Both the position numbers and the translations under genes were made by a program. The notes under the pieces were generated by a model. That model did no database searches. It saw only the letters and a program-made list of their open reading frames with translations, and was not told the DNA's origin. Shown one piece after another: positions 58,166-64,000 of a stretch of 64,000 nucleotides of DNA; the first letter of the stretch is position 1, and the number at the start of each line of letters is the position of its first letter. This DNA is from Kitasatospora phosalacinea (GTDB taxonomy: Bacteria > Actinomycetota > Actinomycetes > Streptomycetales > Streptomycetaceae), in NCBI RefSeq assembly GCF_030268885.1, contig NZ_BSSA01000037.1, positions 1 to 64,000 of the forward strand. Direction: 5' to 3'.

Positions 58166-58225
58166 CGGGTGACGGTCCGTTCCCGGTGGGCGGGCGACCG
58201 GGAACGGCTGCCCGCGGCGACCCGC

Positions 58226-58951
58226 TCAGGCCAGTGACCGGCCGATGCCCAGGGCGGCGGTCCGCAGCGCCGTCGCGTGCCCCGCCGCGTCCATCCGGTA
58301 GGTGGGTGCCGTGATGGACAGGGCGCCCACCAGCGTGGTGCCCCCGGCGAACACGGGAACCGCGAGACTCGCGTAGCCGAGTCTGATCTCCTCCGACTCC
58401 AGTGCGATGCCCTCCTCCTTGATGCGGTCGAGTTGGGCGCGGAGGCGTCCCGGCCAGACCACCGTGTGCCGGGTGAGCGGTTTGAGGCCCCCGCGGACCA
58501 CGTCGACGAAGAGCGACGGCGGTGAGTGCGCGAGGATCGCCTTGCCGGTTCCCGTGCAGTACAGCGGGAGCCGGCCCGCCACCCGCGACTCGGCGTTCAG
58601 GCCGCGGTGCGGGAAGATCTTGTCCAGGTAGACGACGTCCAGACTGTCGGGGATGGCGAAGTGGATGGTCTCCCGTGTGATCAGCAGCAGGTCCTCCATG
58701 TACGGCTGCACGGCCTCGCGCAGGATGCGCTGCCGGTGCACCCGCTGTCCCAGCTCGAACAGGCGCAGGCCCAGGCGGTAGTCGCACCCCTCCCGCTCCA
58801 GCAGCCCCCAGGTCACCAGTTCTTGGGCCAGCCGGTGCACCGTGGCTTTGGCCGCCCCCGACCGGCGCACCAGCTCGGCGAGCGAGAGGGCGGCGTCGTC
58901 GGACGTGAAGGCCTCCAGGATGGGACGGACCTTCCCGAGGACGGAGTTCAT
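58226..58951 (-). CDS. IclR-family regulator
   Basis: 241 residues from ATG 58951. The N-terminal winged helix reads MNSVLGKVRPILEAFTSDDA, then LSLAELVRRSGAAKATVHRL; the effector domain has YLDKIFPHRGLNAESRVAGR, LYCTGTGKAILAHSPPSLFV and IRLGYASLAVPVFAGGTTLV. IclR proteins of aromatic clusters bind pathway compounds. An in-frame GTG at 59095 overlaps the dioxygenase stop (GTGA) and would add a 48-residue Pro/Thr/Ala-rich extension, so the start is uncertain. It is the last gene of the upper operon. Confidence 0.88.
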   Translation of the reverse strand: MNSVLGKVRPILEAFTSDDAALSLAELVRRSGAAKATVHRLAQELVTWGLLEREGCDYRLGLRLFELGQRVHRQRILREAVQPYMEDLLLITRETIHFAIPDSLDVVYLDKIFPHRGLNAESRVAGRLPLYCTGTGKAILAHSPPSLFVDVVRGGLKPLTRHTVVWPGRLRAQLDRIKEEGIALESEEIRLGYASLAVPVFAGGTTLVGALSITAPTYRMDAAGHATALRTAALGIGRSLA

Positions 58952-59091
58952 CGGGTCGGTCCCGCAGGCTCCGGCCTCGGCCTCGGCCGCGGTGCCCGGC
59001 GCGGGGTCGTGCACGGGGTGCGTGGAGCCGTACGGCGCCGGGACGGCGAAGGGGGGAGCGGTCGTGGACGGGCCGGTCGGCGTCCGCACGC

Positions 59092-60045
59092 TCACTGCCC
59101 GGCGTCCACGGCCGCCGGGTCGATGACGGCGACCCCCATCCCGGTAAGCCACTCGGGCATCGGCTCGTACGCCAGGCGCCGTGCGGGCGCGTGGCCCAGG
59201 GCGGCGGCCATCACCAGCCAGGTCCGCAGCTCCTGCGCGCCGTTGCCCGCGGCCTTCTCCAGCTCCGCGGTCGTGTAAGTGGTGAGGCGGTGGGCCTCGC
59301 CGCGTTCGAGGAGGGTGAGGAACCCGTCGTCGAACTCCGGCGTGAGGGAGGCTTCGGCGGCCCGGATGATCTCGCGCCGGCGGGCGTCGTAGTCCTGCCA
59401 GTTCTCGCGTCCGTCGAGCCAGGCGTCGACCATGAACTCCTCGTCCTCGCCGTGCGGTTCCCGCCAGTCCGGCCAGGGCAGCCGGTGCGAGAGCCCGCCG
59501 GAGCCGACCACCGCGACCCGGCGGTCGCCGGGGAAGGCGAGCACGGCCTCGCGGACGGCCCGGCCCAGCTGCTCGCACCGCTCCAGCGTCGGCAGGGGGT
59601 GGGCGAAGACGTTCACCACGAGCGGCACGATCTCCACGTCGAGCCCGTCGAGCAGGTACTGGATGGCGTGGGACTGGCCGTGGTCGATCTGGAGCCGGGC
59701 GGAGAAGGCCGGATCGAACCGGCCGCTCTCCACCAGCGAGTCGGCGATGTGCCGCGCCAGGGGCACGTCGACCGGCTGCGGACCCTCGGGCGTTCCGGAC
59801 TCGCCGCTCGCGATGCATTCGCCGACGCCGAGCGTGAACGGGGGGATCAGGTCGAGCCAGAACCCCCGGAAGTGGTTCGAGCCGATCAGCACGACGGTGT
59901 CGGGCCGGGCCCGGGCCAGTTCGTCGCGGGCCGCGCCGAGCGCGTCGCGGAAGCGCCCGGCGCGGTCCTTGTGGAGGGTCTCCTCCCAGTGCGTGTTCAT
60001 CAGCGTGCTGTGGGACGCCCCCACACCGAGCACGATCTCACTCAT
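59092..60045 (-). CDS. Type II extradiol dioxygenase, MhpB-like
   Basis: 317 residues of the LigB family. Metal and catalytic His positions fit: H12 in GASHSTLM, H58 in GSNHFRGFWLDLIPPFTLGV, and VDHG-like IDHGQSHAIQYLLDG and VVGSGGLSHRLPWPDW. The layout resembles 2,3-dihydroxyphenylpropionate 1,2-dioxygenase (MhpB) end to end. It would cleave a catechol-type ring next to the diol. The ATG overlaps the stop of the M20-fold gene by four bases. Its substrate in this pathway is unknown. Confidence 0.9.
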   Translation of the reverse strand: MSEIVLGVGASHSTLMNTHWEETLHKDRAGRFRDALGAARDELARARPDTVVLIGSNHFRGFWLDLIPPFTLGVGECIASGESGTPEGPQPVDVPLARHIADSLVESGRFDPAFSARLQIDHGQSHAIQYLLDGLDVEIVPLVVNVFAHPLPTLERCEQLGRAVREAVLAFPGDRRVAVVGSGGLSHRLPWPDWREPHGEDEEFMVDAWLDGRENWQDYDARRREIIRAAEASLTPEFDDGFLTLLERGEAHRLTTYTTAELEKAAGNGAQELRTWLVMAAALGHAPARRLAYEPMPEWLTGMGVAVIDPAAVDAGQ

Positions 60046-61424
60046 GCCGTTGCTCCTTCCTCCTCCGTGACGGGGCCGGACTCCCCGGGGGAACCGCACT
60101 CCGCACGGGTACGGGTGACGGTGTCGACCGCCGTGCGGATCAGGTGGCGGGTCAGTTTCCGCATCTCCCGCACGGAGACGGTGTTCATGCCGCGGGCGAA
60201 GTCGATGTCGAAGGGGGCGTCGGCGACCTTGGGCATGCCGACGCGGACCGTCGGGATGCCCCGTCCGCGCAGGATGTTCGCGTCCGTGGCACCGCTGTTG
60301 CCCCGCCCGGCCTCGTGCGGGCGCCCTTCGAAGGACTCCCACCCGGCGACCGCGCTGCGGAAGATCCAGCTCTCCCGGTCGGTGGTGGTCCCCGGGACGG
60401 CGAGGATCATCTCCACCGTGGCGTCGAGTCCCGGCAGCGACCGCTTCAACTCCTCCACGGCCGTGGTGAACTCGCGCTTCGCTTGCACGGGCGTCGTCCC
60501 CGGGGCGATCCGCAGGTCGACGCGCAGGGAGCAGACCGCCGTGGTCACCGCGGCCATGCGGGGCCAGCCGCCCCGTATCGACGAGACGATCCCCTGTGGT
60601 GCGACGGTGCCGGCGGTGTGCCGCCCGGCATAGTCGGCGAACCACTCCTCCAGGTGCCGCACGACCTCTCCGGCACGCCTGATCGCGTTGTCGTACGGCA
60701 GCCGGTGGCGGGAGCCCACGTAGGTGTGGGTCCCGTGCACGGTCACCTCGAACCACACCAGGCCGACCTCGTCCCACGACACGGTCCACCCCGGCTTGGC
60801 GATGAGGGCGTAGTCGGTCCACACGCCCTGCTCGAGGAGGAACGAGCAGCCTGCCCCGTGACCGGTGTTGCGGCGGTCACTGCCGGGGCGGGCGTTGGTC
60901 GGCATGCCGCCTGCGCCGAACGCGGCCACCAGGTTCCCCCGCAGCGGGACGCCGGCCAGGGCGATCGCCTCGGCGGCCATCATCACGCAGGCCGCGTGGC
61001 CTTTGGGGTTGGAGGCCCCGAGACCGGTCACCAGGTCGTCGTAGACGGTGGCCCCGGGACGCATGTCCTCGCGCAGGTCCGGGCCGACCCAGGGCAGGTC
61101 CTCGCGCTCGTCGCCCACGGTGAGGGTGTCGATGGGCGCGTACAGCATCAGGTCGGGCCCCGTGCCGTCGCCTTCGAGGCGGGCCCAGGCGTTGGCCTGG
61201 CGGGCGTCGATCGGCTGGCAGACCGCGTGCAGGCCCGCCGATCCGAGGGTCGCCGCGATGTGCTCGGCGAGGGGCCGTTCGTCGCCGGTCGGGCTGGGGA
61301 TGCCGACCAGCCCGACGACCAGCTCGCGCAGCCGTTCGTCGGTGACGTGCCGCCACGCCTCGCCCACCCAGGCGCGGCGCCGGTCGTCGAGGCCCGAGAG
61401 CCCGTCGCGGTGGTCGCCGCTCAC
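60042..61424 (-). CDS. M20-fold hydrolase-like protein with lost metal ligands
   Basis: 460 residues. Peptidase M20 landmarks are present (LVGIPSPTGDERPLAEHIAA, the lid domain around VHGTHTYVGSRHRLPYDNAI, NSGATDANILRGRGIPTVRV), but the metal ligands are gone: the HxD His is P97 (YAPIDT), the bridging Asp is N139 (GASNPKG), the EE pair is in a FGAGGMP stretch and the final His region reads ARGMNTVSV. It is probably not a metallohydrolase; it may have another activity or a binding role. Its GTG overlaps the stop of the 38-residue gene, so it is firmly part of the upper operon. Confidence 0.8.
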   Translation of the reverse strand: MSGDHRDGLSGLDDRRRAWVGEAWRHVTDERLRELVVGLVGIPSPTGDERPLAEHIAATLGSAGLHAVCQPIDARQANAWARLEGDGTGPDLMLYAPIDTLTVGDEREDLPWVGPDLREDMRPGATVYDDLVTGLGASNPKGHAACVMMAAEAIALAGVPLRGNLVAAFGAGGMPTNARPGSDRRNTGHGAGCSFLLEQGVWTDYALIAKPGWTVSWDEVGLVWFEVTVHGTHTYVGSRHRLPYDNAIRRAGEVVRHLEEWFADYAGRHTAGTVAPQGIVSSIRGGWPRMAAVTTAVCSLRVDLRIAPGTTPVQAKREFTTAVEELKRSLPGLDATVEMILAVPGTTTDRESWIFRSAVAGWESFEGRPHEAGRGNSGATDANILRGRGIPTVRVGMPKVADAPFDIDFARGMNTVSVREMRKLTRHLIRTAVDTVTRTRAECGSPGESGPVTEEEGATA

Positions 61425-61537
61425 TGGTTGATCCGGTGGACCTGGGTCATCGTCGTCTCCGCGAAGCGCTTCCTCGCGCGGGGCAGCGCCACGGCGACGG
61501 CGACGCCCAGCAGGATCTTGAACAGGGTGCGGGCCAT
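61421..61537 (-). CDS. 38-residue basic protein in catabolic operon
   Basis: MARTLFKILLGVAVAVALPR, then ARKRFAETTMTQVHRINQ. ATG 61537 has GGAGG at good distance, and the stop overlaps the next GTG start (GTGA), so it is probably translated. A short hydrophobic helix with a basic tail suggests a membrane-associated peptide. Function unknown; no family. Confidence 0.6.
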   Translation of the reverse strand: MARTLFKILLGVAVAVALPRARKRFAETTMTQVHRINQ

Positions 61538-61539
61538 GG

Positions 61540-62799
61540 TCAGGCCTCCTCTTCCGTGAGGTCCGCGGCGGGGGCGGGGGCGGGGGCGGGGACGCCGGCG
61601 GCGGCGAGCTTCCTGCCGTACTCCTCCTCGCTGAGGTTGCGCCAGGAGGTCAATGACACGTCGGGGCGGTAGAGCTTCTCCGGCGGCGCGTCGGTCACGT
61701 CCACCATCCAGGCGTCCTGACCGGAGAACTGGCCGTGGAACAGCCAGCGGACGGCGCCCAGGTACTTGGCGTAGAAGCCGACCGCGTCCCAGCCCTGCTT
61801 GAAGTTGACCATCACGCCCACGTACCGGTGGTTGTCGGCGTCGGCCGGGACGTAGAACTCGTAGTGGATGAACTTCGGGTAGGCGATCCGCAGCACGCCG
61901 GGCATCGACAGCGAGGCGAAGCCGGGGAACCCCTGGGCCTCGATCACCGGGTCGACGCTGTCGGCCTTGCCGGTGTTGCCGAGGTTGAACGTCTCCGCGG
62001 GCGGCTGCTTCCTCCACCACCGCTTGTTCGACCAGCGGCCCACACCCGGGAAGTCGGCCTCCCAGTAGACCTCGTCCTGCACCCGGTAGATCCAGCGGCC
62101 CTCCGGCACGATCCGGGTGACGTTCCACGTCGGCATCGGCTTGAACAGCCGCCACAGCGCCGTCCGGTGAAGGTACTTGGCGTGCCCCTCGTCGAAGCCG
62201 TTCTCGCAGGCGAAGCGCCAGTTGCCGCTGCGCGGCTCGATGCGGCCGCCCATCACGAAAGCGTTCGACACCAGCTCCTCGGGGAGCTGCTCGTCGATCG
62301 GGTACGGGTCCTCCTCGGCGACCGGGACGTACACCCAGACCATGCCGAGCCGCTCCTCGACGGCGTAGGTGCGCACGCCCAGCTTGCCCGTGAGCCGGCA
62401 GCCGGGACCGTCGGTGATGACCGCGGACAGCTTGCCCGTGGGCAGGTCGAAGGTCCAGCCGTGGTACGGGCAGCTTACGGTGCCGGGGAACTGCTGGTTG
62501 CCCTCGGAGAGCGGCACGCCGCGGTGCGGGCAGCGGTCGTGCAGCGCGTACGCCTTCCCGTTGTCGCGGATCAGCGTGATCTTCTCGCCGCAGAGGGTAA
62601 ACGGCTTCGGGTCGCCGGTGACATGGCTCGACCAGGTGACCGGGTACCAGTAGCCGCGGAAGCCGGACGCCGCCGCGTCGTAGTGGGGCCAGGACGACCA
62701 GTCCTGTCGTCCGATCTTGTCGGCGGGGGCGCGCCGCGGCTTGGCCGACTCCTTCACGGCCGGTCGCTGCACGGCGGGGGATCGTTCGCTCGTGGTCAT
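61540..62799 (-). CDS. Rieske ring-hydroxylating oxygenase, terminal component
   Basis: 419 residues. Rieske [2Fe-2S] ligands C90-x-H92 (RCPHRG) and C110-x2-H113 (SCPYHGW); mononuclear iron site D203-x2-H206-x4-H211 (ENGFDEGHAKYLHR). The C-terminal half (MPGVLRIAYPKFIHYEFYVP) is close in layout to CarAa-type single-subunit oxygenases (carbazole, N-heterocycles) as I recall them. It would add O2 to an aromatic ring using electrons from the ferredoxin/reductase pair. The Pro/Ala-rich tail is unusual. It is followed 3 bases later by the 38-residue gene. Confidence 0.92.
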   Translation of the reverse strand: MTTSERSPAVQRPAVKESAKPRRAPADKIGRQDWSSWPHYDAAASGFRGYWYPVTWSSHVTGDPKPFTLCGEKITLIRDNGKAYALHDRCPHRGVPLSEGNQQFPGTVSCPYHGWTFDLPTGKLSAVITDGPGCRLTGKLGVRTYAVEERLGMVWVYVPVAEEDPYPIDEQLPEELVSNAFVMGGRIEPRSGNWRFACENGFDEGHAKYLHRTALWRLFKPMPTWNVTRIVPEGRWIYRVQDEVYWEADFPGVGRWSNKRWWRKQPPAETFNLGNTGKADSVDPVIEAQGFPGFASLSMPGVLRIAYPKFIHYEFYVPADADNHRYVGVMVNFKQGWDAVGFYAKYLGAVRWLFHGQFSGQDAWMVDVTDAPPEKLYRPDVSLTSWRNLSEEEYGRKLAAAGVPAPAPAPAADLTEEEA

Positions 62800-62981
62800 C
62801 TCGTCGGGGTCTCCTGCTCCAGTGGGTGTGCGTCACGAGCATCCGCCGCGCGGCGGTGCCTGCCCATGAACCTGTTCCGGTGAACGGACCGTGACCGCCG
62901 GCGGACCGGCGGACCGACCACGGCCCTCGATCGCACGGGGGGTGCCCGGACAGCACCCGCCCGTGAACCGCACGACCCGCG

Positions 62982-63836
62982 TCAGCCCGCGGCCGCGCCG
63001 ATGAACTCGAGGCTGAGGGCGTTGTAGCGCTCGGCCTGCTCGTGCTGCGGCCAGTGCCCGCACTCCTCGAACAGTTCGAGGCGCGAACCGGGGATGCCCC
63101 GGTGCAGCGCCACGGCCTCGGGCACCTCGCCGAACGGGTTCTGCCGGCCCCACACGACCAGCGTCGGCTGGGTGATCCGCGACAGGTGCTCGGGGCGCAG
63201 CAGGTTGCGCTGACGCCGCTCCATGTCCTGGAGGGAGAGGAGGTTGTCGACGCCCGCGACGAACTCCGGCGCGTGGTAGATCGCGTGCCGGACCTCGACC
63301 AGTTCCTCGGTGGCGGAGGCGTCGTCGGCCATGAGCAGTCGCAGCCGTCGGCGCGTCAGGTCGATGTCGTCGGAGGCGACGGCCTGCTTGGTGCTGGTCC
63401 GGATGCGGTCCATGACCTCGGGGTTGGCCACGGTGCCGCCGGAGCAGAGGAGTTGGAGGCTGCGCACCCGCTCGGGGTGGTCGACGGCCGCGCGTGCACC
63501 GACCCAGCCGCCCAAGGACTCACCGACGATGTGGGCGCTGCCGACGCCGACGGCGTCCATGTAGTCGAGGAGGTGCCCCAGGTAGTCCGCGATCTCGTAG
63601 GGCCGGTCGGGCTTGCCGGTGTAGCCGTGACCGAGCATGTCGATGGCGTGCAGGTCGTAGGCGGCGTGTGCGGTGATGTTGCGCGCGAACGCCTCCAGGT
63701 GGCCGCTGGTGCCGTGCAGGAAGAGGACGGACTCGGCGTTCGGGTCGCCGGCGCGCAGGGTGCGCGTGGGGACCCCGGCGGCGTCGACGTACTCGACGCG
63801 GAAGGGGGTGGGGCTGATCTCGGTCCAGATCGACAT
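62982..63836 (-). CDS. Alpha/beta hydrolase, MhpC/BphD-like
   Basis: 284 residues. Landmarks: VLFLHGTSGHLEAFARNITA, IDMLGHGYTGKPDRPYEIAD, the nucleophile S107 in GESLGGWVGA, and H in FEECGHWPQHEQAERYNAL. With the extradiol dioxygenase in the same operon it is the natural carbon-carbon hydrolase of the ring-cleavage product. First complete gene of the upper operon. It is followed by a gap of 182 bases before the Rieske gene. Confidence 0.9.
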   Translation of the reverse strand: MSIWTEISPTPFRVEYVDAAGVPTRTLRAGDPNAESVLFLHGTSGHLEAFARNITAHAAYDLHAIDMLGHGYTGKPDRPYEIADYLGHLLDYMDAVGVGSAHIVGESLGGWVGARAAVDHPERVRSLQLLCSGGTVANPEVMDRIRTSTKQAVASDDIDLTRRRLRLLMADDASATEELVEVRHAIYHAPEFVAGVDNLLSLQDMERRQRNLLRPEHLSRITQPTLVVWGRQNPFGEVPEAVALHRGIPGSRLELFEECGHWPQHEQAERYNALSLEFIGAAAG

Positions 63837-63874
63837 GGCGGTACTCCGTGGGGAGGTCGGGAACGGGGTGGGGG

Positions 63875-64000
63875 TCAGACGAGTGAGTCGAGGAAGCCGC
63901 TGACCACCGAGTGGTACGCCTCGGGGCGTTCCTCCTGCAGGTGGTGGGAGGCGTGGTCCATCACGTGCAGGTTTCCGCGCGGCACCATGCGGGCGAGCAT
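63875..64000 (-). CDS. C-terminal end of a hydrolase-type gene (partial)
   Basis: The minus-strand frame enters at the window edge and reads MLARMVPRGNLHVMDHASHH, then LQEERPEAYHSVVSGFLDSL before TGA 63875-63877. DHASHHLQEERPEAY is typical of the C-terminal His region of alpha/beta hydrolases, so another hydrolase gene probably continues beyond 64000. The start is outside the window. Confidence 0.7.
   Translation of the reverse strand: MLARMVPRGNLHVMDHASHHLQEERPEAYHSVVSGFLDSLV

Overview
The window is very GC-rich, with strong third-position G/C bias, GTG starts, frequent ATGA/GTGA stop-start overlaps and gene families typical of Streptomycetaceae (DUF5994, DUF6131, DUF4331 with class F sortase, EACC1-caspase operons, PP2C/anti-sigma/STAS switches). 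It looks like chromosome of a Streptomyces- or Kitasatospora-like actinomycete, in a variable region around a tRNA-Pro(GGG) gene.

Left part (1-17 kb): the 3' end of an IS5-type transposase; an EF-G paralogue; a TrmB/LuxR-type regulator; an MFS exporter; a Tat-exported phospholipase C; then a tight four-gene operon (7.8-11.3 kb) of a two-TM protein, an unrecognised protein, an EACC1 adaptor and a caspase-like protease, which resembles a conflict/cell-death module. After it come a frameshifted gene, an MmyB-type HTH regulator, a secreted YbhB/PEBP protein, a divergent SDR/TetR pair, a G-rich 15-bp minisatellite and a second MFS exporter.

Middle (17-51 kb): tRNA-Pro(GGG) at 17078-17154. Its last 43 bases recur exactly at 49197-49239 and in degraded form at 50787-50819. 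Three related tyrosine integrases (17.5, 47.5 and 49.3 kb, all minus strand) lie beside these copies. No replication or conjugation genes are visible, so this is a tRNA-anchored island or a stack of integrase-only remnants. Between the copies: a truncated RsbU-type phosphatase joined to an HExxH peptide-hydroxylase-like gene; an NfeD/flotillin pair; a nickel locus (NiCoT and NicO permeases) followed by TPR, sortase F and DUF4331 genes; a partner-switch signalling set (HTH, STAS, HATPase, PP2C); three DUF5994 paralogues and a CBS protein that share an upstream DNA element; three TetR regulators with visible operator repeats; an SDR and a quinone-oxidoreductase-like MDR; a VapBC-like pair; and decayed TcmP and amidohydrolase fragments.

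Right part (51-64 kb): a secreted carboxylesterase, then a minus-strand aromatic catabolic cluster running off the end. It has two MhpC-like hydrolases plus the end of a third, a Rieske ring-hydroxylating oxygenase, a 38-residue protein, an M20-fold protein without its metal ligands, an MhpB-type extradiol dioxygenase, an IclR regulator, a TrxR-like ferredoxin reductase, a 7Fe ferredoxin, and the MhpD-MhpF-MhpE set that ends meta-cleavage pathways in pyruvate and acetyl-CoA. The Rieske enzyme, ferredoxin and reductase would hydroxylate the ring, the MhpB-like enzyme cleave it, a hydrolase split the product, and MhpDEF finish. The true substrate cannot be read from the sequence.
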